DNA of 64,000 nt from Polytrichum commune. Its lineage: Eukaryota > Streptophyta > Polytrichopsida > Polytrichales > Polytrichaceae. This document shows, one piece after another, positions 1 through 10,739 of this stretch (within the stretch, counting starts at the first letter, position 1; each line of letters begins with the position of its first letter). Below the pieces are notes generated by a model. It had not been told where the DNA came from, made no database searches, and saw nothing but the letters and a program-made list of their open reading frames with translations. Made by a program: the position numbers and the translations under genes. The stretch spans positions 21,660,527-21,724,526 of the forward strand of contig OX485808.1 of assembly GCA_950295325.1 (NCBI GenBank), read 5' to 3'.

Positions 1-54
1 GGAGGCATCAATATATGAGATTGAAAGGGTCCGATTGAACACCAGTTTGGGCAG
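1..54 (+). CDS. Possible 3' end of an exon at the window edge
   Basis: An open frame starting at base 2 (EASIYEIERV...) runs to a perfect plant splice donor, AG|GTAAGT, with GT at 55-56. If real, this is the last part of an exon whose gene begins left of the window, and the intron would continue to the right. No downstream exon was recognised. The fragment is too short to assign to a family. The call rests only on the consensus donor and the open frame. Confidence 0.25.
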
Positions 55-1470
55 GTAAGTTAATAACTTCGTCACTGTACTAAGTGTTATGTGTTGCTAT
101 ATTTGTTAACCGATATTATCATATTTTTACAAACTAAGTTACATCATATTCTTCGTTGTGTATAATAACTACTTATGTTATTTGGATAAAAATTGATAAT
201 CTTAGTAAAATGTTACAATAATACTTAATTCCGAAGGCAACCCACACTAAAAATTATACAAAATAATGTACCTAGAAAGAGCAATACATGTTAAGTTCGG
301 GCACCCAGTAGGTGACAAGAGGTGAGGCCATTGGATATTTACCTTTAGGGTTGGCTTACACCATGGACCATGAAGTCGTACCAATGGAAGATGATCTTTT
401 TCCATGGTCCGACTTGATGGTCCAACTTTCATGCTCTGATTTCCTTAAAAAAAACCCATTCACAAAAGCCTACGGGCCCCTTACGAGGTGTGAACCGAAT
501 GTGGACCAAGAGGACCGACCACGCACCAAAAAGTGAATGTGTTGATTTTCTTTCTAATACGCATCCAAAAAGGGCAGTTTTGGAAAAAAAATAATCAAAA
601 TTGACCATTCTTTTGTCTTCTCTCTTGTCTTGTCTTGTCTTCATCTTCTCTCTCTCTCTCTCCCCCCCCCCCTCCCCAAAAATAAAACGATAATAAAAAT
701 TAATTAATTAATTAATTAATTACATCATTACATCATTATTTGCCTGCCATGGGCCCTCTTGCCTTTTGTCTGCCATAGGCCCTCGCCTTTTGTTTGTCAT
801 AGCGCCTCTTTTGCCTCCCACCGCAAAACCCATTGAACCGTGTCAGTGAATAATGAAGGCCTTAAAATCACGTCTTTCGGGGACCTCAAACTCCATAATC
901 CCTCTGACATTCCTTCCCCTACGTGGAAGTAAGTAAGTAAAACCGAAGTGATCATCCGGAGACGAGTTCAACAGCCATCCACACATATTGTACACAGGGC
1001 CGGGCCGGGCCGGGCCTTGGGACCAACTTCATGGTCCCTGGTGTAAACAAGCAGCCTCTTCTATATTAGCCTCAACTCTTGTTTGGTGGAGTAAAAGCAC
1101 CTCCCGGAGAAAAGGGGGGGGGGGGGGGTCGCCGGGTGGATGGAGATTCCCGGGGGCTGCAATGAGGGCCTCGGAACCGCTCCGGCCACCGTGAGCCACA
1201 CGTTTTTTCGGCGAATGCGGGCACGCCATGTGGCAATACGGGCGGTGCGGGGGGGGGGTGGGGAGTCATCAGTCTGTGGCTTATTAGTGTTGTAAAGCAG
1301 GGAGTGCCTGACACCGTGCAACTAACTTGCTTGCGGAGTTTGAAACTCCGGAGTGGCCAGCCAGGAGTCCTTTTGCAGTCTATTGGCAAATACCTGTACT
1401 AGCCTATCATTGCTCACGGCTTCAATACTCGTGCTCCCTGCCAAGTTCAATTCCATTGAATTCCAAGGAG
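55..1470. other. Intergenic DNA with simple repeats
   Basis: No gene was recognised. It holds a CT/C tract (about 640-673), a TTAA run (about 698-721), a GGGCC run (about 998-1016) and a G homopolymer (about 1114-1128). A near-palindrome around 367-423 pairs GGACCATGAAGTC with GACTTGATGGTCC. The overlapping open frames at about 1030-1390 come from the GC-rich patch and show no family motif. Confidence 0.5.
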
Positions 1471-1948
1471 CAGTGCCTGGGGAGAATTTCTTCGGGTCGT
1501 TGGTCGATCGGTGCTATGGCCGGGGAGAACCGGCGCTTAGTTACAGATGAACCGGTTGGGTTTGAGAAATAACCGGTTGGAGGTGGAGGCTTGAGGAGGA
1601 TTGCCGATCACTTTAGAGGAATCTTGTGGAATATACCTCAATTTAGTGTAGGAAAACCGAAGGATGTCAACATGTAACCGGTTGGACTTGCAAACACTAG
1701 GGTCTCAGCTGAGTAAGCCCAAAATCCTCCCCGATCACTCGATCGGTGGTTGGTTATGCTAATGTTTTCAAGTGCAACGTGTTACATGTTGGCATCTTTC
1801 GGTCTTTTCGGCTTCACTGGATTGGGGTTTTGTTCTATGAATGTCTCGAGAACGATCGATATTTCTTGAAGTCTTTTGAGAACTTCAACTGGTTATTTCG
1901 CAAGCTTAACATGTTCTTTTGTAACTACACTAAATAGTCTTGGTAGTG
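1471..1948 (+). mobile_element. CAGTG MITE, outer copy split by a second copy
   Basis: It begins CAGTGCCTGGGGAGA, the family left end. After the inner insertion it continues with recognisable internal blocks (CGTGTTACATGTTGGCATC, TTGAGAACTTCAACTGG). The inner copy is inserted near its left end. The right end is eroded and the boundary at about 1948 is approximate. No target duplication of this outer copy was found. Confidence 0.6.
1514..1740 (-). mobile_element. CAGTG MITE (hAT-type), inner copy
   Basis: A 227-bp element in the orientation opposite to its host copy. It is flanked by a perfect 8-bp target duplication GATCGGTG (1506-1513 and 1741-1748). The ends are CTATGGCCGGGGAGA and, on the other strand, GAGTGATCGGGGAGG. 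An 8-bp duplication and a CA(G/A)TG-type terminus are typical of hAT elements. It is far too short to encode a transposase. Confidence 0.85.
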
Positions 1949-1967
1949 TGGGTGGAAAATTAGTATG

Positions 1968-2220
1968 GGGATAATTAATGTGGACCACATTAAGAAGGTG
2001 GAATCAGCGTGCGTGCAAGACTCGCGGTCTTTTCCCAAGTCTTCATGAAGACTTCGGACCAACACATTCTATATTAGTTGTAGGACAAAAAAAAAGCACG
2101 AAATAAAATGATCACCCACATTCATTCTCTAGAAGAAAATAAAAATTGTGGCCCATGCTAATTTTCTCCGAGAAATTTAGCATGGGTTGAAAATTAATGT
2201 GGCCCACATTAATTCTCATC
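1968..2220. mobile_element. Small inverted-repeat element
   Basis: GATAATTAATGTGGACCACA at the left is inverted at the right as TGTGGCCCACATTAATTCTC. Inside is a strong 35-nt palindrome at about 2153-2187, pairing CCCATGCTAA with TTTAGCATGGG. It looks like a foldback or MITE-type sequence. No target duplication was identified, so the ends are approximate. Confidence 0.45.
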
Positions 2221-4344
2221 ATAAGAATCATCGTGGGCTCTAGAAAATAGTGTGGTCCACAGTAATAGGGCTATTTGGTGTAGTAGATGGTTCTCCCCAT
2301 TCGTTGTCAAGAAACCACTTCCATGGGTGAATGGTCACAACACGTACCAAGGAGGAGGGCAAATCGGGGTTTGGGGGGGGGAGGAGAGGAGAGGGTGAAG
2401 ATGTTGATCATTATTATAGAGACCATAGATTGCCATTTTTAGTCAAATCAACCTCTAAATTTGTGTTAGATGTTTATGATTAGTTTAGTGAGGTGAAATT
2501 GGAATAAATCAACAACCAACCTATGAGGGGTGGGTAGGTCGTTGTTTATTATTGCCCCCTTTGGTAGATGTTAGGAAACCAAAGCGCACCACAACCAGCC
2601 AACATTTTTTCATTTTATAATTGAATCTAAGATGACTATTGGAGGGTTGTAGTAGAACATGTGGGTGGATGAGTGAAGGAGGGGTTAAAGTCGGGGGCAC
2701 CACATGACAACCACCAATTGTTTGATGTTGCCGGCCCACCATCCATGGTCGAAATTCGGCAAAACCAAGGGTTGGGATTGCAAATCGTGCTTTTGATGTA
2801 GATCGATGTGGGGATGTATAGATCTGCCCAAGCGCTGAAACTTTGGCTACGGACAACGATGAACTTATATTATGCAAGGTGGCAGCAAGTGGGTGTTGGG
2901 TTAGCTCAACCCAACACCTTCTTTTTTTGAAACATACTTGTTCCCTTGTCAACCTATTCTAGATTGATGCAATCGGGTCTTTTTAGCCCAATTGATTTTG
3001 AGTTCAAGCCAACTTAAAACCGACCTCACTTTCTTTTCAACAAAACCAATACAAAGAGAATTTCGAGTGTTCCTGAAGACAACCCGCAAGACAAAACCAT
3101 CCCATCATGAATTGCCTATGCAACACCATACCGTGCATTTTTTTAGTGAAATTACTATCAAACATCTGTATATAATAGAGCTTGTAGTGATGGTGAGAGT
3201 CTATGTAAGATGGACACATGTCCAACTAGCTTTCTTTTCTTTTCTTTTCTTTTTGAGACAGAAGGCCAAAGGCCAACGCCAAATATTCTAGCTTTTCAAA
3301 GAACGAGGGTCACATCATAATTTCTATCTTATGACAAACATGTGACAAAAGAAAAAAAGAAACAAATGTGGAAAGGTCGGCGACTACAACTGCAAAAGGT
3401 GGGCATGGAGGGGGAACCTAGGGGGAGGTGGTAGGCATGACATGGACAACTTAATTTAAAATACTTTTTTCTTTTCTTTTGCTTTGAAGCACTCTATGGG
3501 GCATGATCGTGCATCACAAGGGGCTTATGAGCACGGGCATGGGCATACATGCATACAGTAAGTATGCACAAGCATGGGCATACGGGTGCATGGGGTTGGG
3601 TTCATTCAAGATATTAAATCAAATGCATAGATGCAATGGGCTAGGATGACATAGGTTCAAGCTAGCACCATACATACAAGGGGTTGTGCTAGAACAAACA
3701 TGACCACTAGTACCCAGACCTAACCTCACCATCCAAATAAAACAAAAGCATATTAATAAGACCCCTAATAAAAGCAACCATAGCACGAGGATGGAAAGTC
3801 AACACCCTGATCATAGTCACCATAGGAGTAAGAGGCGCCTTACATACAATATGCATAAACCTCATAGAAAATCTACACATCCCCACATCGATAATCAAAA
3901 ACCCATTGAAAGCAATGCATTGAATAGCCATCAAATATCTCACCTACCTTGGCCTAAACAAATAAATTTTAGAGAGTAAAAATGAACCGATGTTCCCCCC
4001 TGCCCCCCCCCCCCACAACACACACACACACACAACATCACATAGGGATGAATGCCATTCTAACACAACAATTAGATAGAGACCACTCACCACAAGGTAG
4101 GAAGTAAATCCTACTTTGTACGAAGGGGACTCTTGAACATGATAGGGCCAATGGGCTCAAATTCACATCAATAATAGTTATTGGTGTTAGTGTTTCTTTG
4201 TTTCTTTGTTTCTTTGTCTTCTCATAAGAAGGGGAGAAGGTTTATCGTCAGATTCACTGAATCTTTTGTAAGACCTTGGGGATTAGGTTATTTTTTGGGG
4301 GTCCTACCACATTAAACATATGTGGTCTTATTTCAAGAATTAAT
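2221..4344. other. Intergenic repeats, no gene recognised
   Basis: The segment 3180-3440 has a diverged second copy at 26495-26740; shared blocks include GATGGACACATGTC and TTGTGACAAAAGAAA. The segment 4080-4170 is related to 7436-7530 and 27420-27520. Low-complexity tracts: CTTTT repeats at about 3229-3254, an ACACAC run at about 4017-4034, and TTTCTTTG repeats at about 4192-4216. A 143-codon minus-strand frame at 2521-2952 shows no known motif and is not called. Confidence 0.5.
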
Positions 4345-4769
4345 TTACATACCACGGGGGGGTCACACCCCCTTACATTTCATAACCACGTGCGATAAAA
4401 TTTTGCTATCCTATATTACATGCCATAGATAATTTTTAAAATTATGATATTTTTTCTACATACACATAACCATTGATAATATCTTTTGTATATTGTTTTG
4501 AAATTTTTAGTCATCTTCATTTTTTGTAGTAATTTTTTTAGTTCAATGTTGCGTCATTCTAGTTAGAAACGGTATGTTTTATAAAAAAAAACAAATCATC
4601 AAATTTGGTTACCAATTTTTACTATGTAATAGATACTATGTATATCTACTCATTAAAAAAAAATCATAAACTTTTGAACCATTTTGGTGATGCTTTATGT
4701 AAAAAGTAGATTTTGTTTTATCGCACGTGGTGTTCAACTTGACAATGAAGTGCACCCCCCGTGTTACAT
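4345..4769. mobile_element. Inverted-repeat element with CACGTGCGATAAAA arms
   Basis: The left arm has TTACATACCACGGGGGG and, about 40 bases in, CCACGTGCGATAAAA. The right arm has the inverse of both, TTTTATCGCACGTGG then CCCCCCGTGTTACATA. The arms are about 60 nt and imperfect, with about 300 AT-rich bases between. No transposase frame was seen. Class is unassigned. Confidence 0.55.
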
Positions 4770-5249
4770 ACATATGTGTGTCAATAAAACCCATATTAAA
4801 TGTAGCTTCTTTAATGAAAAAAATTGTGTTCTTATTGAACCCATAAGATTCTTCAATATATGACACTAAACGATAGCAGAGAGATGTCCGCGAATCAAAT
4901 CTCCAAGGTATATATGTTTCTAAGATTTCCAACTAAATCTGAATAGCTCAGGGTGCTTTCAAAGTAGACTTGCATAAACCCCTTCACATGGTGCATTTTC
5001 CAATGGTGACATGAACCTCTTCAATTTGGAGAAAGAGTTGATTCATTCAGACATGGCCCTGAGTACCAATGACAAGTCCAACTAAAATTAAGCATTCATC
5101 ATCCCAAAACTGAGCCATGTGGACTTGGAATTAGTGTGTTTTGTGATGCACTTTGCTACCCCTGATACACTATTGATTTACTCATAGATGCATGAATGTG
5201 TATTGTACGTATTATTTTATTCCCAATCAAACTTACTTTCCGTACGTTA
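4770..5249. other. Intergenic, nothing recognised
   Basis: AT-rich DNA with no supported gene. The only frame of note, 4636-4932 on the minus strand, overlaps the arm of the preceding inverted-repeat element and is not credible as a gene. Bases 5247-5249 (TTA) are the left target duplication of the next element. Confidence 0.5.
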
Positions 5250-5537
5250 AGGTTGTGTTCACATTAGGGCCTAGGTCCAAGAAACTTGGGATTCAAATCA
5301 CCTTTTAATGGACTTCATTTTTGGACTCAAGATTTGATTCTCAAACTCGTAGTTCTTTCTTGAGTGGGAATGTCAAGATTTGGCAAGAAAGTGATGCCAT
5401 ATCAACAACATTTTACTTTTTAATATCTTGGACCCGTGCCCTAGTGTAAACTCTTTGGGTCCATAATTTAGCTCTTGACTAGTAAGATCACTCAAGTTGG
5501 TGTTTCTTTGGTCTTGGACCCTAGTGTAAACCTACCT
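5250..5537. mobile_element. Harbinger/Tourist-like MITE, TTA target duplication
   Basis: A 288-bp element flanked by TTA on both sides (5247-5249 and 5538-5540). The left arm AGGTTGTGTTCACATTAGGG matches the inverse of the right arm (AGGTAGGTTTACACTAGGG), followed by a shared GTCCAAGA block. A TTA duplication with arms of this kind is typical of PIF/Harbinger-derived Tourist MITEs. There is no coding capacity. Confidence 0.6.
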
Positions 5538-5726
5538 TTACGCATGTCTAGTAACCGGTTGACCTCAACGTATTCTAAAACCTTTTCTTCTCTTCTTATA
5601 TCATTTCTACTTTGACCAATGTCATGTGAATCGTGGTACTTGGTGCTGAGTTGCCATTGGTTATTTAGCTACTATTAAAAATTCAACGTGGTTATAAACT
5701 TGGTTGCAACGGAGTGATATGGTATA

Positions 5727-6093
5727 AGGTATGCAGGTGGTATCAATTAACTTTCTTAATCCGACACCTATATTTGATTGGTGTGTGCTTATGTAGGATC
5801 AAAGAACAAGCATCATAAAGACACATGTTTGACAAAGTTTGGACTACGTCTTCAAATTTGATTAACTATTTCACACTCAATAGTGAACTTAATCAAAAGA
5901 ATATTCGGTTAAGGATCAACGAACATGCAATAATTATGATAATTATAACTAAGTTAGGGGAGGTCCAATTTTCAATATGACTTTTGTTGATACTTCATCA
6001 TAGATTTGCTAATGTAACACAAGATTTGTTATGTAAATCTAACCGGTAGAAGTTGGAGAACGTGAAAAATGAACCGAATACACCCACATACCT
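5727..6093. mobile_element. AGGTATG element, copy 1
   Basis: First of six near full-length copies of a roughly 370-bp family. The ends are AGGTATGCAGGTGGTAT and, on the other strand, AGGTATGTGGGTGTATTC. Shared internal blocks include TTTGATTGGTGTGTG, GACACATGTTTGA and GGGGAGGTCCAATTTT. Several copies are flanked by TA, which suggests a TA-targeting element, but no transposase is present in any copy. Confidence 0.65.
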
Positions 6094-6470
6094 AGGCTCT
6101 ATTCAGCTTCTCTCCTAACAATTCTTCTTCCCCAGCCCCATAAGGCCAAAATCCACAAGATCATCTGGCATGTAAAAGTTGTGGTAGTGAACTCCCTTGA
6201 TAATACAAGTGTGCCCAAAACATGAATCACTCAGGATATTTTGAATAACCTGACAAAATTGAAGATCTTCAGTAAGAATTTCAAAGCATTTCCAAGCTGA
6301 CTTTGTAAGTCTAGATTGAGAAATTTTTCATTAAAGAAAGCTTATAAGAACAACTGCTTGTAATATGATCATATTGCCCAAAACTAATGAGAGCTCTCGA
6401 TACTTGGAAGTTGACAACGGAGGGAAGTTGTTACACCTGGGAGTTGGGATGAAGATGTTGTAAGGCCTTA
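6094..6470. other. Intergenic, nothing recognised
   Basis: No gene, repeat array or structured element was recognised between the AGGTATG element and the next inverted-repeat element. The last three bases, TTA (6468-6470), are that element's left target duplication. Confidence 0.5.
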
Positions 6471-7434
6471 GGGCAAGCCCAGTGACCCTGCATCTGCATT
6501 TGCACTTTTTCATCCGCGATGCAGATGCAGATGTAGGATATTGGCCCAGTCACCCTATTATTTGCTAAAATTGGATGTAAAATAATACAGGAAGTGCAGA
6601 ACTCCCTGCATTTCGTCGAGATATGCAGGGAGCCTGCTATCAGCTAAGGACAAACAACTTCATGGCGGCTTTTAACTAAAGACAACTCAATATGGTAGGG
6701 TCCTAGTGAATGATGAAATAATTCTAGTTACACACAAAATTAGGGATGAGTTTGAGAAATAACCAGTCGAGGTTTAGGGTAAACTAGGAGATTCTAGTTA
6801 CGTGCAAATTACGGATGAGTTTGAGAAATAACTTGTTGAGGTTTAGGGTAAACCAGGAGATAATTCTAGTTACGCGCAAAATTAGGGATGAGTTTGAGAA
6901 ATAACAGGTTGAGGTTTAGGGTAAACCAGGAGATAATTATAGTTATGTGCAAATTACGGATGAGTTTGAGAAATAATCGGTTGAGGTTTAGGGTAAACTA
7001 GGAGATAATTATATTCACGTGCACATTATGGATGAGTTTGAGAAATAACCGGTTGAGGTTTAGGGTAAACCAAGAGATAATTATATTCACATGCACATTA
7101 CGGATGAGCTTGAGAAATAACCGGTTGAGGTTTAGGGTAACCCAAGAAATAATTATAGTTACGCATGAAGCATGGATGAGCTTGAAAATAACCAGTTATA
7201 GTTTAGGGTAAACCAGGAAAAAAATACTAGTTAAGCATGAAGCACATATGAGTTTGAGAACTAACCGGTTGAAGTTCATGACTTCAGAAAACTACAAATC
7301 ATTTTAGAGGGAATTCTGATGAAAGCAATGCAGAATGAGTGGCAGTTTTGCCTGGGTCTGCATCTGCATTCTGGATGGAGGCCACTTTTCATTCCCGGAT
7401 GCAGATGCAGATCCAGGAACGACTGGGCTTGCTC
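6471..7434. mobile_element. Harbinger-like element carrying a minisatellite
   Basis: A 964-bp element with TTA on both sides (6468-6470 and 7435-7437). Terminal repeats are GGGCAAGCCCAGT at the left and GAGCAAGCCCAGT, read inward, at the right. Next to each end is a hairpin made of CTGCATCTGCAT and its inverse. The middle is filled by the array described separately. No transposase is present, so it would depend on an autonomous relative. Confidence 0.65.
6722..7290 (-). repeat. Minisatellite, about 8 units of about 72 bp, derived from the CAGTG MITE
   Basis: About eight head-to-tail units share GATGAGTTTGAGAAATAACC, then GGTTGAGGTTTAGGGTAAAC. The first block is the internal block of the CAGTG MITE. 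The last unit runs on into further MITE sequence in the correct order (7245-7315: GGTTGAAGTTCATGACT, then CATTTTAGAGGGAATTC). Each unit also contains TTTAGGG, the plant telomere-type motif, within the palindrome GGTTTAGGGTAAACC. Units differ by substitutions and small indels. Confidence 0.8.
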
Positions 7435-7437
7435 TTA

Positions 7438-8157
7438 GAACCCATCCACCACAAGGTAGATAGTAAATCCACCCTGCATCAAGGTGACTCTTGAGTAGGT
7501 TAGGGTCAGATTCACATCGGATTGCCCGAAGTCGATTTTTCTATTTTTTTGGGTCTAAGACCTGCATGCCTTATTTCAAATCAAATGTTCATGCACTAAT
7601 CCTAGCCCTTTGAGAAGGATGTAGGTGATAAGCACCTTCAACATTTTGGTGACACATGAGATTTTTTATAAACATTCAGATTGATAGAAAGATGATATGT
7701 GACATTTTGCTCAAATTTTTAATAAATTTGTGTGGAACTTGCTTATCGCCTACGTTATGTTAGCCCCAAGCTTTCTTGTCTTAAAGGGTTTGGCATCCAT
7801 GAAAGCCCAAGATCTGAACATGTCGTGACTTCCTCTTAAGCGATTTTGACTAAAGTTCTCTAGCAATTTCCAAAGATTTACTTGGACCCACTTAGTCAGA
7901 TTCCATCCTCAATGTTTGTTTGAACGTAGTCTAGGTTACATTTGGACCATGTATGACATCGAGGGATCCTCTAATGAAAGCCAAATCCGTTGAATCCAGG
8001 CACTAGACGTAATTGAGTGCGTATGTGGCAAGGCTTGTAGTTAAACAAAAACACTAAACAAAAAGAAAAAGAAAAAGAAAGTAAAGTGGAATGATGAGAT
8101 TTGACTCGAGGTCCTAGGCTCAGAATACATTATTCATTCTTATTATTATTATTATTA
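7438..8157. other. Intergenic, weak repeat only
   Basis: No gene was recognised. The left part (7436-7530) is related to 4080-4170 and 27420-27520 (CCACAAGGTAG..., GACTCTTGA...). A short ATT-repeat tract lies around 8138-8158. Confidence 0.45.
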
Positions 8158-8159
8158 TA

Positions 8160-8640
8160 CAAAAACACTTCCAGAGCCAATCCAACCATCGAAAATCGTT
8201 GTGGGAGCTGAAAGTGCCCTCAATAGAACCACATACCTTATCTTACCTTACATTTTCATAGAGAGAGGCCGTAAGTTCCAAGGTTTGGACTTGTAGGTAT
8301 TGCACAACGCATCACAACCATGTTCATGAACTTCAACTCTTACATCCCTCGCATCTCAACTCCGATTTTGAAACTTGAAAAAAAGCCAATCCACACGATT
8401 GAAACGTATTCAACTATACAAAACAATTCCAGAGCCAATCCAACCGTCCAAAGTGTTTGTGGAGTTGAAATTGCCCACAACGGGACACGTACTTTTCACT
8501 CCGCCTTAAGTTACATATTGAAGGAAAGATTGAGAGAGAGAGAGAGAGGCTGTAAATTTCAAAGTCTGGGCTTGTGGGTGGGTACTGCTGCATAATAACA
8601 CATCACATTCCAGGACAGCCAGATTCATGAACTTCAATGC
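8160..8640. repeat. Diverged tandem duplication, about 259-bp period
   Basis: Two copies start at about 8167 and 8426, sharing TTCCAGAGCCAATCCAACC, the block from AGAGAGAGGC into TTTGGACTTGT/TCTGGGCTTGT, and TTCATGAACTTCAA at their ends. They differ at many sites, so this is an old duplication. A GA-repeat lies in the second copy at about 8532-8548. No coding function was seen. Confidence 0.6.
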
Positions 8641-9201
8641 GGAGAGAGAGGGAGGTAGTAATTAAGGGTAGTAATAAAGAAGCCATATATATAAAATAGG
8701 TGTTATAAGTATGTGTCCTGGCTGTAGGATGCGGATGTGTTGAAGTTAGTGCGCAATTTATGTGAGAAAGCTCCTTTTGTCCACATCTCGGGGCTGTACA
8801 ATTGGGTACTGCATTGGGGCGGCTGCATTCAATACCACAGGCTCACAGCGCGCGCAGGCAGGCAGCAGGAGGGTGCAATTGTAGGAGCCCTAAGTTATTG
8901 AGTGAGCTAGATTTGAGGGAGGATGAGGCAGTGTCCTCGGAGATTTTTGGGCACACTTTATCGGTCCATATTCTAGTGTTACTTTTTAAGTCCAACCGCT
9001 TTACCATGTTGTGATATTTCAGGGTTCCTTTAATAATAGAAGGAGGCGTATTCTACAAATCCCTCTAAAATAATCGGTAATGTTCTGGAGCAGTGCCCGG
9101 GAAGTTTTTGGGCATATATATATGTATAGTCGGCCAAGATCCTGGTGGTTCTAATTCCAGCCGGTTACATGTTGACATCATCTTCCGGTCAGTGATCCGG
9201 C

Positions 9202-10307
9202 CAGGGCATAAAATTGACACCCTGGGGGGTGTATTTTGCTTCCTAGAGTGTCCTAGGACACCCAAATCTCAAACATGGTGTGCCCGAGGACACCCAAAAA
9301 TCCTACAAGGGTGTCCTTTTTACACCCAAAAAAATTTCAGGGTGTCCCCTATACTTGTAGGGCCTATCAGTAGATACCAAATTTGTGGCACAATTTTTGG
9401 ACATTTCTAGAGGTGGTGAGATCCATTTTCAAGACTCTACAGGAGTGGTGCATTCACATATATTGCATTATGCACCATTGCCTCATGCAATTGAGTTTGG
9501 TGGTGATGGTACCCTCCATGGGTGCAAGGTGATTGCACATGCCTATGTAGTTAAGGTGATAGAATCATTGCAGCAACGATTTCCTGATTTGAAGCTCTTC
9601 AATGCAGCTAAGCTATTTAGCCCTGTCTGTTTTTCAACAAACTTGACACTTCTTCATTGAATTGCTCGTTTATGGCTTCAGAGTTTCATTGACCACTTCT
9701 GCACTAATGGAGGGAATCTTTTTGATGAGCGTGGTTTAAAATCATAGCTTCGAGGTTTTTTGGATACACTTCATATTTCATGTGGTGGTCTTAAAATGCA
9801 CCAAGCTTGGATGGTTTATTCTTCCAATTTGGACTATGTTGGAAGATATCCTCATATGACAAAGTTGTGGCAAGCTGTTCTTGTAATTCCTGCTAGTACA
9901 GCTTCTTGTGAGAGAGGATTTTCTACTCAAAATCATATTAAATCTACTTTACGGTGTAGTTTGGTATTAGAGACTTTGGAAGCACAAATGAGAGTTGCAA
10001 TGGCAAAAATCCCCATAGAGGCCATTGACTTTGAACAAGTATGGGTAAAGTGGTGTGCTATGAAAGGCCGCCGCTTGTAGGTTTGATTTGCATTGCAAGT
10101 TATGATATGTAGTGATTTTTTGATTTTTAATTGAGATTTTGAAATGATATTATATATTTTTCAAAATTGTACCTATTTTGACAAAAAAAAATTTAAGAGA
10201 AATTTATGAGGACACCCAACAATTGGAGCAGGGTGTCCTTGGGACACCCAAAATTTGGGACAGGGTGTCCCTTGGAAATTTGGCTAGGGTGTCAAATTTA
10301 TGGCCTG
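9202..10307 (+). mobile_element. hAT transposon remnant, level 4 (innermost) of the nest
   Basis: A 1106-bp element with terminal repeats CAGGGCATAAAATTGACACC and, inverted at the right, CAGGCCATAAATTTGACACC. Its 8-bp target duplication has one mismatch, GATCCGGC (9194-9201) and GATCCGGG (10308-10315). Clusters of GGTGTCC/GGACACC lie near both ends, the usual arrangement for hAT transposase binding. Inside is the C-terminal part of a hAT transposase. It is internally deleted and cannot be autonomous. Confidence 0.9.
9385..10080 (+). pseudogene. hAT transposase, C-terminal fragment
   Basis: The protein trace continues through 9385-9660 and 9760-10080 with in-frame stops at 9658-9660 and 9745-9750. 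The second block (about 106 residues) carries the hAT C-terminal dimerisation signature: LWQAVLVIPASTASCERGFS, then QNHIKSTLR and a conserved LETLEAQMRVA stretch. In the family this region follows the DDE catalytic domain and mediates dimer formation. The zinc-finger and most catalytic regions are absent, so this is a dead internal-deletion copy. It ends at the TAG at 10078-10080, before the right subterminal repeats. Confidence 0.85.
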
Positions 10308-10739
10308 GATCCGGGAGATTTTTGGGCATAACCGGTTGAGATCCTAGTGTTTGCAAGTCCAACCGGTTACATGTTCACATCCTCTGGTTTTCCTTTATTA
10401 AATTGGGGTATATTCTATAGATTCGTCTAAAGCAATCGGCAATTTTCCTACAATCTTGAACTTCAACCGGTTATTTCTCAAACTCAGCCGGTGCGTTTGT
10501 AACTAACTGCCGGTTCTCCCCGATCATTGCTTCCGGTGTTGCTTTATTCACTTGAGGTAAATTCCTTCTATAGATCCCTCTAAAACGATCGCTAATCCTC
10601 TGACGTCTCGAACTTCAACCGGTTGTTTCTCAGACTCCACCGGTTCATCTGCAACTAACCACCGGTTCACCCCGAGCCCTGTTCCGGAGGTCTTTGAACT
10701 TCAACCGGTTCATGTGTAACTCGCAGTCCTCCGCTCATG

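Larger units (their letters stand above)
9190..10529 (+). mobile_element. CAGTG MITE, level 3 of the nest
   Basis: It begins CAGTGATCCGG and ends CTCCCCGATCATTG. It is flanked by a perfect 8-bp target duplication CTTCCGGT (9182-9189 and 10530-10537) that lies inside the level 2 copy. It is itself cut 12 bases from its left end by an hAT transposon. Apart from that insertion its sequence is close to the family consensus, suggesting a fairly young copy. Confidence 0.88.
9091..10681 (+). mobile_element. CAGTG MITE, level 2 of the nest
   Basis: It begins CAGTGCCCGGGAAGTTTTT. The left part runs 9091-9189 and the right part 10538-10681, ending CACCCCGAGCCCTG. It is flanked by an 8-bp target duplication with one mismatch, TTCTGGAG (9083-9090) and TTCCGGAG (10682-10689). 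It is interrupted by the level 3 copy. Confidence 0.8.
8929..10739 (+). mobile_element. CAGTG MITE, level 1 (outermost) of a four-deep nest
   Basis: The left part, 8929-9090, begins CAGTGTCCTCGGAGATTTTT and has the family's internal blocks in diverged form. It is interrupted after 9090 and resumes at 10690 with CTTTGAACTTCAACCGG. The right end near 10739 is eroded, and no target duplication was found for this outermost level. Confidence 0.6.

Noticed and set aside
1029-1389. Overlapping proline- and arginine-rich frames on the minus strand
   Set aside because: They come from a GC-rich patch with G runs, have no family motif, and three frames are open at once, as expected by composition.
2521-2952. 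143-codon minus-strand frame
   Set aside because: No recognisable domain, no splice or promoter context, and an amino acid composition consistent with chance.
4636-4932. 98-codon minus-strand frame
   Set aside because: It runs across the arm of an inverted-repeat element, so it is non-coding repeat sequence.
6722-7290. Regular repeats that could suggest a CRISPR-like array
   Set aside because: Units are contiguous with no unique spacers, they derive from a MITE, and the window is clearly plant nuclear DNA.
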